A stretch of 64,000 nucleotides of DNA from Otis tarda (lineage: Eukaryota; Chordata; Aves; Otidiformes; Otididae). The position numbers were made by a program, and so were the translations under genes. The DNA is taken from contig CM048575.1 in NCBI GenBank assembly GCA_026413225.1, positions 5,856,001-5,920,000 on the forward strand. Reading direction: 5' to 3'. Position 1 is the first letter of the stretch, and each line of letters starts with the position of its first letter. Of the stretch, positions 10,153 to 22,200 are shown one piece after another. The notes beneath the pieces are model-generated. The model was not told the DNA's origin. It made no database searches and was given only the letters and a program-made list of their open reading frames with translations.

Positions 10153-13100
10153 ATGGCCAGGCGTGGTGCCAGGACACCCTTCCTGCTGCGGCTCTCCCTG
10201 CTCCTGCTCCTCTGCCCGGGCGGTGAGTGGGGCCCATCCTGGCCCGCAGCCGCGTGCCCCGTGCCACCCCTGTGCACCCGCTGCCCGTCCTGACCGGCCG
10301 GGTTCACGGTGCGCGGGAGCTGCTGCGGGCAGGAGTGCCGGTGGCACGGCTGGCACCGGCAGGATGGGGCCCGGCGCGTGCCGGCAGGCTTGCCCAACGC
10401 CCGGCTCTTCCTCTCCAGCGGCCGGGGGGCCCGTCTAAGGGAAGAGGTGCTCGTCCCTCTGTCCTGCCTGGGCACCGAGGAGCTGAGAGGGCTTCATCGT
10501 GGCCGTGCCCTGGATGTGACACATTTTTTCCTGCCTGCAGGGACCCTGGGCTGTGCCTCAGTGGCCGTGGGCTCACCCGTTGTGCCCCTGGGCTCGACCG
10601 TCACGGCATCCTGCACCATCCGGAGCGAGCTCTGCCGTGGCTTGGAGCAGGGGAAGGTCCGGATCGCCTGGATGCTGGACAACGAGCCCGTGGCCGGGAG
10701 CCAGCGCCAGGGCCCGGGAGGCATGGAGGTGTCTAACCTCACCCTGCCCCAGTTCAACCGCACGCAGGCCAAGCTGTGGTGCTGCGTGGAGTGGAACGGG
10801 ACCAAGCAGCGCGTTGGCATGGTCGAGATCAGGGCGGGCTGTAAGTCTGCTGCCGCCGCGGGTCACCCGCGCGTGCACACGTGCACTGGACAGAGGTGCA
10901 GCCTGGCACCAGGGTTTGCAAGTGACGCGCGTGTGCCCGGGTGAGCCAGGCAAAGCCGCTGGGGTGGGAGCAGCAGCCGGGCCGAGGGCTGATAGAGGCC
11001 ATTCCCGGGCTGTGCCCGGCCACATCCCGGCGCACCGGTGCCCGGTGAGGAGGCTGTGGGGCAGGGCGGGTTTGGGGACTGGTGGCGTGGCAGCGGGGCG
11101 CTGCACACTGGGCACGGACTGCGCTGCGGCTCCTCGGCAGCCAGGACGGGTGCTTCGCTCAGGCTCTTCCCCCGGCCGCTCTCTCCCAGACCTGCCTGCG
11201 AAGCCCTTCAACCTCAGCTGCGTCCTGAACCTCAGCGACTACGGGCTGACGTGCCAGTGGGAGCGGGGAGCTGACAGCCACCTCCCCACCAGCATCACGC
11301 TGAAGTGTGCCAGGTCAGCGCTGGGGGCTGACACGGTTCCCAGTGTTTGTCCCACCTCTCCTGGCCCTCGCCCTCTGCCAAACCGCACGGCAAGCCTTGT
11401 CCTCGGCTGGAGGGTCCCCCTGAGCCCCACCCATCTCGCCGCCGCAGGAGCAGAGCCCAGGCGGTGACGGGCTGCACCCCGCAAGGCGGCCGCAGCCACT
11501 GCACGGTGCCGCGCCGGCTGCTCCAGCTCTACCGGCAAATGGAGATCTGGGTGTCCGCCGCCAACGCACTGGGCACGGCCGAGTCCGAGCATCTCTTCAT
11601 CGACCCCATGGACGTTGGTGAGTGACGGCCAGCGCCGCCTGCCTCGCGCGGAGGTCAGGGGCCGGGGAAGCTCGTCAGCGGTGAGAGAGGGGCATTAGAG
11701 TGCCGTTACGGCGCGCTGGGCTCTTGGGTCATATTTTACGGGCAGGCTCCCGCGACAAACGCCTTGCCAGGATGAATAAGTGCCAAAGCCGCGTTACAGA
11801 CTGAGCAGCAGGTTACGAGCTGCCGGTTGACCTGCTGCGCTCTGCAACTCTCTCCAGCAATTGATTACCCATTTATTCAGAAGGTCTATCAATAATACAT
11901 CCAGCTTCTATAAACTATTTATGAAAGGAACCTTCCCGGCCGGTGCGACTCGTCCTCCCTGCTCTGCACCCAGGGTAGGGCTGCTACCAACCAGCTGAGC
12001 CCTTCCATGGCCGTGCTGGGCTCTCACCCCCCAGCAGACACAAACGTGTGGCTTTCCTGGCCGTGGACCAGCCCCTGGGTCCCGCGGGATCTGTTTTTCC
12101 TGCGCGGGCGTTAACCCCGCCTGGAGCTCGGGCTGCAGAGCAGTGCCGGTGCCGTGCTCCCAAGCATCGCCCTGTGTCCCGGGCAGGGGCACGCTCTGGT
12201 TTCTGTCCCCTGCCATGAGCCGTTCTCCTAAATGTTTTGGAGTGGTTTCTCCCCATCCTCGCCTCGGGTACGGGCCGGCCAACACCTCGGCTGTGGCTCG
12301 TGGTATTAACAACGGCCCCGTGCGAGGCCACAGCCCCGCGCGCCGCCCACCGCAGCACCTCTCCAGCTCTCTCCCCGGCTCTTCCTCCAGCCAAGCTGGA
12401 CCCCCCGGCCCTGCAGAGCATCCAGTCCATCCCCTTCCAGACTGACTGCATCGCCCTGGCCTGGGAGGTGGCCCGCAGCAACGCGCACATGGAGCTGGAG
12501 TGCGAGCTGCGCTACCGGGCACCCGAGGACCCCGCCTGGGCTCTGGTCAGTGATGCTGGGGCAGCGGGACCGGGGAGGGCGAGCGAGCAGGAGCTGGGAC
12601 CATCTCGGCTCTGAGCTCTGCCATGGGAGCGGCGGGGCGCCCGCGTGGGAGGGGACGGCACGGTGCCCCCTCGCAGCACCCGCACCAGGCCTGGACCCTG
12701 TGCTGGCTGCGCCCCCGCAGTCCCCTTGCTCGAGGCAGGAGCCAGCACAGCCCTCGCTCCGGCTGCCATCAGGTCACCGGCATCGTCGGCCAGGCCGGCA
12801 CCACGCAGTGCTGCGGCTTCCTCTTCGGCACGCGGTACCACTTCCAGATGCGGTGCCGGCGGAGCTCGGCACAGGGCTACTGGAGCGAGTGGAGCCCAGG
12901 CAGGAACTACACCACCCACGAGAAAGGTGAGCGCGGAGTCACCCGGGGGTCCCCTCTGCCCGGCCAGGAGGCACAGCGGCGCTGGCATGGCCACGCTTGC
13001 CCCTCTCAGCTCCCTGCCCTCCTGTCGCAGCCCCCACGGGGAAGCTGGACGCGTGGTGGAGCACTCGGCCGGCCGCGGCGGGCAGGGGGCTGGAGGTGCA

Positions 13101-15929
13101 GCTGCGCTGGAAGGTGAGCACGGGCAGGCGGTGGGGACACGGGGGCTGCCGGGGCATCACCCTGGGGACCGAGCATCCCCGCACACTCTGCCTGCACCCA
13201 GGCCCCGCGGCGGCAGGAGGCGAACGGGCGAGTGCTGGGGTACCACGTCACCCTGAGCCCCAGGAGGAGGGGAAGGGACCCCCCCACCGTCTGCAACACC
13301 ACACACACCCAGTGCAACTTCTCGGCGCCGGCGGGGACCAGGAGGGTCCATCTGTCAGTGTACAACGCCGCTGGCGAGTCGGCAGCGACCGAGGTCGTCC
13401 TCCTGGAGAGGAAAGGTGAGGGCAGTGCAAACCTCCTGCGGTCCAAAACCTCCGCGCTTGCTCACCCCCTGGCATCTCTGCAAATTCTCAAACCGGATGC
13501 CGCTCCCTCGCCCCGCTGCGGGGGAGGCACCTCCCTGGGCGTGCGACCGGAGGGCTCCGGAGCGGGCTGCTCGCGGGGTGCACAGCCCGGGCCAGGAGCA
13601 GGGCAGGCTCCGTGCTGGGGGGCACGGGGGTGGCGATGCGGCGGGGATGCTCACCTCTCCCATCACCCTGGCTGGTTGTCCCCGCGCAGGTCAGCCCCTG
13701 GCCAGGATCTGGGCCGTGCCCAGGGGCGATCGCAGCCTCTGGGTGCACTGGGAGGCACCGCCGGCCCCGCCAGCCGCCTATGTCCTGGAGTGGCAGCGGG
13801 TGTCCTCGGAGCCCAGCCACTGCAGTGCCTGCTGGCAGATGGAGCGCGACGGGGCTGCCACCGCAGCCCTCATCCGGGGTAAGCTGGGGGCTGCCGGGGG
13901 TCCCTGCCCTCCTGGTTGGCTGTGTGGGGTGAACCGGGGCCTGGCAGCCCTCCTGAGTGCCCCAGCACCAAACCCTGCCCCCAACCCGCTCCCCACCCTC
14001 GCTCCTTTCTCTGGATCTGCCCCTGGGGTACGGCACGGGGCAGGGGGGCTGGCGCTGTGGGGCGGGCGCAGGGCAGCCAGCGGCTCTCGGGAGCCAGAGC
14101 CCCAAAGCCCTGGCCCCCGCTCTGCTCTCCGTTGCAGACGTCATTGAGCCTTTCCAGCGGTACAACATCTCGGTGTACCCCCTCTACAAGGACGCCGTGG
14201 GGGCGCCCGTCCACGCCGCAGCCTACTCCAGGCAGAAGGGTATGTGTGCGCACTCCCAGCAGCCGCCCTCGCCCCACGCCACCGGGCCTTTGCCTTTCAA
14301 CGGGGGCACGGTGTGGGGCAGGGCCTGACACCCGCACCTCGGAGTGGGGCTGACCACCCAGTGCATCCCCCCGCGTCGGTCCCCCACCCTGGGGCAGCAG
14401 CTCTGCACAGCGCCGGGTCGCTTGTCCCGCTCCATTTCAGCACCGTCCTGCGCCCCAAAGCTCCACCTGAGGAGCATCAGCAAGTCCGAAGCGGAGCTGT
14501 GCTGGGACCCGGTGCCGGTTGAGATGCGGAACGGCTTTATCACCAGCTACACCATCTTCTGGGCCAACAGCACCGCGGACGTGTCCAGTGAGTCCTGCCT
14601 GCGCCCCCGCCGGCCCTGCCTCGCCGTGTTGGGCGTGGATGGCAGCAAGCTCCGCGCCCTCGTCACAGAGGGTCAGGTCCTCCCGGTCCCCCATACGGGA
14701 CCCCCCGCCAGCAGAGCAGCCCCTGATGCGCCAACAGCCCGCGCATTTCCCCAGGCGTGGCCGTGAATCCCTCTCTCAGCTCCTTCGTCATCCGGGAGCT
14801 GAAGCCCTCCACCCTGTACAAGGTGCACATCATGGCATCTACGGCGGCCGGCGGCACCAACGGCACCAGCCTGACCCTGGTGACCACAGTGCTAGGTGAG
14901 GGGGGTGCAGGGACGGGAGGAGACCAGCCAGACCCTTGGTCTGGCCCCGGCCTCGCGGTACAACGCAGCAGGAGCGCCCCATCACGGTTCCCTCTGTGAC
15001 CCTCTCCCTGCCCGCTTTCCAGATGACACCGAAATCCAGTTCCTCTTCCTGATCCTGGGGCTGGTATTTGTCCTGCTCATACTTTTGCTCATCTGCTTCC
15101 AGAAGAACGGGCGGTGAGTACCCAGAGCTGCCGCGGGCTGGACCGGCCCTGTACTGGGCTGGACTGGCCGGTTTTGGGCCCCCTCGCTGAGTCCCCTCGT
15201 CCTGTCATCGCCAGGGTGAAGCAGCAGTTCTGGCCCAGCGTCCCTGACCCCGCCAACAGCAGCCTGGGCAAGTGGGTGCCGGCAGAGCTGCAGCAGGTGA
15301 GACCTGGACGGCCGCTCCTCCTCCCAAAACCCTGCTCCCCACGCGGGCACGGCACACGGGGCCATGCTGGGATGGGGAACAGGGACGCAGGGAGGTTCCC
15401 TCGTGCGGTGCTGGGAAGGGTGGGCTGCACCCCGCAGACAGCCCGTGACCACACGCCATCCCTCCAGGAACCTCTGCAGGTCCCCGGTGTGAGGGAGCCC
15501 GGCCTGGCCACCATTTCTACCGTCACTGTGCTCGAAAGGGCGGCGGGGAAGCAGCCGCCCGCCACCGAGACCACCAGCACCTTCCCCGCACTGCCCCAGC
15601 CCTACGTGCGCCAGGAAGGACCCGGCCCGCACTGGGGCCCCGGCGGCAGCGGGGAGACTGTCCAGTACGCGCGGGTGGTGGGCGACGGGTACAAGGGGCA
15701 GCAGCAGGTCCGGCCTCGCCTCTACCTGCGCTCCAGCTCCACCCAGCCCCTGCTCCTCGACGCCAGCCCCAGCCCCAAGCCCTACGAGAACCTCTGGTTC
15801 CACGGGGCCGCCCCTCACGGCTGCCCGTGGGATGGGGGCTGCCCCGATGACCTGCCCGCCACCTTCCCCTTGCTGCAGGGCCTCCGCATCAGCGGGGCCG
15901 AGGAGCTCCACGATTGCCGGGCGTTTTAG
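10153..15929 (+). CDS. CSF3R: Granulocyte colony-stimulating factor receptor
   Basis: Type I cytokine receptor that binds G-CSF at the surface of neutrophil precursors and signals through JAK2/STAT3. Fifteen coding exons: 10153-10222, 10541-10840, 11190-11313, 11448-11617, 12391-12545, 12773-12926, 13031-13113, 13202-13415, 13690-13878, 14138-14239, 14441-14587, 14755-14895, 15023-15113, 15215-15296, 15468-15929; 827 aa (human 836). Residues 1-23 are a Leu-rich signal peptide, 24-124 an Ig-like domain, then five fibronectin III modules, each built from two exons and bounded by phase-1 introns (residues 124, 222, 325, 424, 521, 617). WSEWS is at 310-314, the membrane helix about 623-642, and Box 1 (FWPSVPDP) at 652-659. 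The four family docking tyrosines are present: Y720 (YVRQ, a YxxQ STAT3 type), Y741, Y760 and Y780 (YENL). Y749 is an additional tyrosine. The exon with the ATG starts at 10127 after a cag acceptor, so a non-coding upstream exon is expected. Confidence 0.96.
11690..11935. promoter_or_regulatory. AT-rich island inside CSF3R intron 5
   Basis: The 773-bp intron 11618-12390 contains a block that becomes sharply AT-rich from about 11850 (ATTGATTACC, ATCAATAATAC, CTATTTATG), while the other CSF3R introns are short and GC-rich. It resembles the islands upstream of the gene and shows no exon. It could be an intronic enhancer or an old element; conservation has not been tested. Confidence 0.35.
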
Positions 15930-16058
15930 TGCCGGGGCGCCTGGGCAGCGCTAACGGGGCCTGCAGGCGGCCCGGGCCGGGCCTAGGCCTGGGAGCCCGG
16001 CTCCCTCCGCCGGTGCTGTATGTGTGCGTCCCCTCCCGCCCTTCCTTTCCCCTCCCGC

Positions 16059-16064
16059 AATAAA
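16059..16064 (+). terminator. CSF3R: CSF3R poly(A) signal AATAAA
   Basis: A canonical AATAAA lies 130 nt after the CSF3R stop codon, giving a very short 3' UTR. The next gene's start codon is only about 230 bp further on. Confidence 0.85.
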
Positions 16065-16079
16065 CGGGGACGCGCTGAG

Positions 16080-16294
16080 ACCGGCTCGGGACGCCTTTGC
16101 GGCGGGAGGAGCCCGGGGCGGCCAGCGGGGCGCGGACCCTCCGCCGCGGCGGGGCCCCGGGATGGCGGCGGGGGCAGCGCGACCCGAACCCCGCCCATCG
16201 ACGCGCTCGGCTTCTTCGCCCTCGCTCGGCGCTCGGCCGCTCAGCCTGGGCAAGATGGCGGCGCCCACGGCGGCGGGGCCGTGAGGGACGGGCG
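16080..16294 (+). promoter_or_regulatory. MRPS15: MRPS15 CpG-rich promoter and leader with TISU/YY1 element
   Basis: This CpG-rich stretch has no TATA box. It contains CAAGATGGCGGC at 16251-16262, an exact match to the TISU consensus, which doubles as a YY1 site and is typical of housekeeping and mitochondrial genes with short leaders. The ATG inside it (16255) opens a 9-codon uORF ending at 16284, 10 nt before the MRPS15 start and in another frame. Transcription probably starts close to 16200-16250, but that is inferred. Confidence 0.6.
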
Positions 16295-19200
16295 ATGCTG
16301 GCGCTGCGGGCGGCGCTGGGCCGCTGCTTGGCGGGGCCGGCCCGCGGCGGGGCCGCCGTCCTGGGGAGCGCCTGCAGCGGCGGCGGGGCCGGTGAGGCGG
16401 GCGGGGAGCTCGGGCCGCAGTGGAGAGGCCGCTGGGAGGGAGGGTGGAAGAGGAAGCGGGGCCCGGCGAAAGGAGAGGAGGCCGGGCGGGGGCACCGGGG
16501 CCGAGGACGAGGGGAGGGGGCGGTTTTGGGGTCGAGGGTGGCCTGAGGCGAGGGGGAAGGCGCCTGAGGTGGCTCTGAGAGGGCACAGGGCGCTGGGTGA
16601 CCTTGGGGGGGGCCTGGGGTGCTGCTGGGGAGGCAGGGCGCGGGCGGGACCCCGGGCGTCCCTCGGGGCCGCAGGGAAGGGCGAGGGTGAGGGGCGCTGA
16701 GCCCCCCCGTGCCCGGGGCAGGCTGGGCGGCGGGCAGGGGCGAGGGCCGGCCAGCCCCGAGGTGCCCGGGCCGAGGGCTGGGCAGGCAACGGCAGGGCTG
16801 GGCGCGGAGCCCGCCCCGGGCCCGGCGGGGCCCTGCCGCAGCAGCTCAGGCGGCTCCCGGAGCCGGAGATCTCCGGGGCGAAGCTGCGGTGAGCGGGGCC
16901 GAGGTCGGGGCTGGAGTCCCGGCGTGGCTTCTGCGCGTGCTGGTACCGCACCGTAAGCGCGGGATGGCGCACTGAGCCCCGCGCGCACCGCACGGACGCG
17001 GACTGGCAGAGTCTGTGCTTGAAAACACATTTGAGGCACGGGTGAATAATCTGAAGCAGATATCGATTCTGGTAGCAGGGACCGTGAAAGGGCAGCTGGA
17101 AGAGTTTGTTCTTGCAAGGTCAAAGAACGGCTCAAGGCTGCTGATGAATATTGCCGTCCCTACCAAGCCGTGCCGGTCAAAGGTTGTCTCTAGGTCTCAC
17201 TGCCTCTGCGTTCCGCTGCTGGGATAGTCCGGAGCAGCCCGTCTAACTCACACATTAAATTCCTTGAATTAGTTCATCAGTTTAAACCCTCTAAATGAAC
17301 ACAGTTCAGCTGGGGAGTACTCGCATTCTCTACTTGGTGTCTGTAATCTCTTCCTGCTGCTCTGTGCTTCTCCTCATTTGGGTTCGGATCACCCTGGAGC
17401 GGCACAGCTTCACCCGTTTGTTTTAGCGCCTGTGTGAGAACCACGCTGAACTGGTCCACACTCCTTTGGGACAAAAGACCTGGCTGGCCGCTGATCACCT
17501 CGGAGTCTAAGTACTCTGACAAGTTTTCTAGTACAGACTGGGCCGTAATTAATGTACACATAGGTTAAAAAGTGCACACAAGTCTGATAAATCTTTGTTT
17601 TCTTCCATCAAGCTTGCAGTCCCTTTATTCAGACAGCCAGATGTTACGCCAGACCCGTGAGAAGAAAGAGGAAAGGTATGTCGGCATTACCAGGACCACG
17701 TGGCAAAATGTTTTACTGTGGGCATGGTCAGAGTTGTACCCTAATGCTGCAGGAAGAGAGGGTATTTGGGGAAATCAGTGGTTTTCCCTTTAAAAACGCA
17801 GAGCTCATCATGAGAAGAGAGGAAAATACAACCCTTGTTGCAGGATTGTGCAATTCTGCAGCTTCTTGATGGGTAATTACACGGGTGAGGGAGCCAGACT
17901 CTTCTTAGTAATGCCAGACAGGGTAATGAGGGGCGGTGGTCCCAGATAGCAGCTCGGAGGTGTTCCAGCTGGACACAAAAGAAGGATTCCCTGGGAAGGC
18001 AGTGCAGCGTGCGAAGACGCTTCACAGAGGGGCTGTGCAATACCCATCCTCAGCGGTTTTCAAGGCTTTGCTAGACAAAAAAAAATATGGCAGTCCCACT
18101 TCAAAGAGGAGATTGGACTAGAAACTTCATAAGATCCCTTTGTAAACCTTTTTGTCATTCTGTGCTTTCAGAAATACTTCCTTGCAAGCTCAAAAGTTAT
18201 TCAGAAAATTGAGCAGCTTGTGAGCATGTGGGAAATTAGCAACTGGCATTAGCAGGAGATCACTGATCTCAGTGGACTATACACCATGTTGTAAATCCGG
18301 CGTGCTGAAGGCAAGACACCGGACTGATTTTATCCACTCAATTCCTACCATCTCAGCTTGATCTCTTGAGTTCTTCCTTCTTGTTTGGAGCATACAATCT
18401 ATTTTCTTAGCAGCTTGTTTCCTCTGATCTAGTTTGCAAGCGTGTTCAGAGCTCTGACTTTGTACTGCTCTTCCTCAAATGTCAGTTTTCTCTTTGTAGA
18501 CATCCCCAGCCACTTGGATGATCTTCCTCCCACAATGCTGAAGAAAGATTATGCCGACGTCCCAATAATAAATAGGTATGATACAGGGAAAGGGAATGAC
18601 TGTTCTCTTCAGAGATTTGTCTTACACACAACCAGAATACGTGGAAGCTGTCACCAGCTCAGTAATTAATTAGTGCTTTAGGCTCACAAAAATTGCAAAG
18701 TAGTTTTAAAAGTCAAATTCACAAAAGCTGTCTGGTAAGGGTTATGTAAGGTTTTTGTTTAGTTAATGTAAGATAAAGTGCTGGTTGCCCACATCTTCTG
18801 TGAACTTTGTAGTCCAAAGAAAAAAGAAATCATCTTGAAATACTAGAAATAATCTTATTAGACATAATCTGTGCTTATCTTGAACTCAGGTGCCAGAGAG
18901 TGTGTAGTTCAAACTCAAAATGAATGGCTGCTTCTGAAATCTGGACGTGGAGTTTAGCATTTCTACGCTTTGATTGCAGAACTGCTCATGTGTGGTGCAT
19001 GGAGAGCCCCCAGTGGCGTAACTGGGACTGTCAGAGACCTTTGAGTGAGCTGGTCTTAAAACTCATTATTTTCTCCTTGTGCACTTACTTGGGGGTTAAT
19101 CTTCAGCACCCGCTTTGCACATAATATTGTTTTGGGAATTGATGAGACTTCATCATGATTTGAAATAACGGTGCTTCCCACAGCAGTTGATGCTTCTGTA

Positions 19201-22200
19201 ATCTCAGCCATGATTTTTTTTAGGAATGCAGGAGGAGTTTATGGCTGACACGTCTGGGAGGCGAGGAGAGTTGCTGTAAATTTGTGGAATAAAAGATGAT
19301 AAAAGTTACTATGTTCTGAAAATCTAACCTCATTTCTGTTGTTAAATATACTTCGTTTCTAGCTTATAAACTAATCTGCAATCTCCTTGCAGTGTTGACG
19401 ATGTAGTGAGAAGACTGTTGTCACTGGAAATGGCAAGCCAGGTTAGTTTCGTTCTACTCGTATAAAAACCTAGAAGATTTAATGAGCACCTTTGTGTAAG
19501 ACTTGTCTATCTTGTTAAAAGCCCTTCACTTCATTTTTATGTGTTGCTTGGTAATTGTAAATCTGGGGCTGTTAAATACATGAGAATGATAAGTCTTGTA
19601 TGCTCTTAAAATTTATCATGCTGCCTTCTTTGTGGTAATAACTGCATACTAAAAGGAGAGCGGAAAATACCAGGCAGTCACTGGGAAGATTAACTGTTAT
19701 GTTACTGCTGATGGTTGGCCTGCGTTCCAGAAAATAGTACACTGGACAGCAGATGTTCTTCAAATGACTTTTACTTTTTGTATTTCCAGAAAACAAAGTA
19801 AGCAAATCATAAGGCAGCACAAAGATTTCGCCATTTCTTGCTGCTTACCATTTAAGCTTAAAAAGATGGGGAAAGTAAAGGCTGCTGCCGTGTGAGATCA
19901 GCTTCAGTTCTCTCTTCTGTTCACGCGAGCAGCGGGGCCTCTTCAACGCCCTTCTTCTGTGATCTCGGCAAGAAGGGTGTGCCTGGGCTCATGGTTTGAA
20001 CAGTGGTGTTTCTGTGTTCTGCTGAGATCTGTTTGTACTGCCTCGCTGCTGTACTCTGAGCGCTGCCCTGCAAGCAGCAGGTCCTTTTTTGCAGCACCTT
20101 TTATACATTTTGTGATGGACACTGAGTGAAGCTATTCATTACAAAGCCTTTATCTGGGCGTTTGGGAAGAGAGCTGGGGTATCTCAGACCTTTGGTGTTC
20201 CTGAGAAAGTGACAAGCTCTTTTCTGTTATCCACAGAAGGAGAAGGTGAAAGTAAAGACACAGCAGCTGGTGGAGAAGGTCAGGAGGTCTCCCAACGACA
20301 ATGGCTCCTTCGAGGTGCAAGGTAAGTTAAAAAAGTAGAAGGATATTGTTGGCAGATGATACATCTCTGCTTTTATTCATCTATTCCCACCCCAGCACTT
20401 CAAGTTTCCTGTATCAGTTAGGAGAATTTCCTCCAGGAGAGGATGTGAGAGGCAGGTAGCCTGCAGTAGGCCCTGGAGGACCTCTTCAGGGTTTGGAATG
20501 TTCCAGAGGCGGTGCATGCACAGACTGGCAGATGTCTGCCAGGGCGCTTTCCAAATTCCTACTCCATATCCACCCTCCAAAGGCAACGTGCATTATTCTG
20601 CTTGAAGTGCTTGTGTGACGTGAAGCATTGCACTGCATTCGTTACCAAAATTAACCACTAGATTGAGCCATGGAACCCAAATTTCCCTCATCAGTGCAGA
20701 GATGCATGTCACACTGCCATTGACCAAGATGCACTCCTTTGTCATTAAGAAAAGGCCTTCAGTTTCTCAGGATGCCACCAGCGCCTTTCTCCAAAGCCTG
20801 AAATCGCACAGAGCTGGCTGCTGCTCTTAGAAAGAACCTCCTCGTTGGTGTCTGTTCCTCCAAAGCTTAACCCAAATGAAGTGAAATGAATGTAAAGTCA
20901 CCAGTAATTAACCAAGTGCAAGAGGCATTTTACAGCTAAATGCATACGATCTGTTGTTAAAATTTTAACCTCTAATTAAGCAGCTTCATAATAGTAACCG
21001 TTCTGACTCTGGTTTATGTAGGTTGTATTTTGTGGTTTGTTTTGCACTTACTCAGAGGGCTGTGGGGTAATATTTGCCGTGGCGCAGTGGGTGCCCAGAA
21101 GAACAGCAGTCCTCAACTGGCAATTTGAAGGGAATGCAAATGATACTGTCTCACCCTGGAAAGCTGCTGCTCTCACACGGCTTCTTGTGTCTGCTCTTTA
21201 TAGTTGCTATGTTGACTGCCAAGATACGCACTTACGAGGAACATCTTCAGAGGCATCCCAAGGTAACTATCAGTAATCTGAGCCCGCACGTCTGAGGCAG
21301 CAGCTGTTCAGGTTGTTTTCTCATCTTAGAACAAAAGGATTTTAATTCTGAGGCTTTCTTAAGAAGGTTTATAAAGTAGCTATAACTGTTCCCTGGTGCC
21401 AGTCTGGGAAGCTGCTGGCAGGCACAACTACGTTCTCACAAAGTGAAATGTGGAGTGTGTTCTTTTTTGTTACTGGATCGGTGGAAGTGGCTGAACAGAT
21501 ACCTTTGAACGGAGTGTAGGTAAATTCATCCTTGCTGCAGGTGTGGCTTCACCGCTCAGTTTTCAGTGTAACTGACGTTATCCCTTCAGCAGCTGTGTCC
21601 TCTCTTGGTTCTGCCTGTGAAAAAGTTTGGTGGACAGGACCGTGTTAATGCCATAATGACCACTTCCCTACCTAAAGCTACCTGGGTTCAGAGCCCAAAT
21701 CTGAAACATCACACCTATGAATTTATGACAAAATACATCAAAAATTCCTTATGCAGTGCAAAAGGTGGGAAATGGATTAATTAACTGCATTTGAAAAAAG
21801 TGCGTCATTATTTGTTATAAAAGCTTGAAGGGCAAAACCGAGTAGAATTCTGTTTTTTTTTTAAGAAGCCAGAGGTTGTACCCAATGTGTTGGCAGAAGA
21901 GACCTTTTGAAATTAACTTGGATGACACCTGCTTTTTACACAAATTGCTGGAATAGCATAGGGAAACGTCTCCCATGGGGGATTGCTCTGAATGGTGCGG
22001 CTCAAGCTACATATATTGTCTTCCAAAGAACAACCCAAACGGTCAGATAGAGCCAAGTCACATTTTATTTTCTCATTTAATTTCTGGAAAAAATGCTTCT
22101 GTGTTATCTCTGGAAGAATACATTTCAGGGGAAGCAGTGTTTTGATCCAGTAGACCTCGCCTATGGCCTTTGCCTCCAAGCTGTTGCAGCTTTTGCCACC

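Noticed and set aside
16723..16762. Possible extra MRPS15 exon between exons 1 and 2
   Set aside because: It would satisfy phase with the cag acceptor of exon 2, but its donor (gtgccc) is poor and eight exons already match the human gene; kept only as an alternative.
15951..17135. 394-codon minus-strand open frame over the MRPS15 promoter
   Set aside because: Extremely Pro/Arg/Ala-rich product of a CpG island and G-rich intron; no domain.
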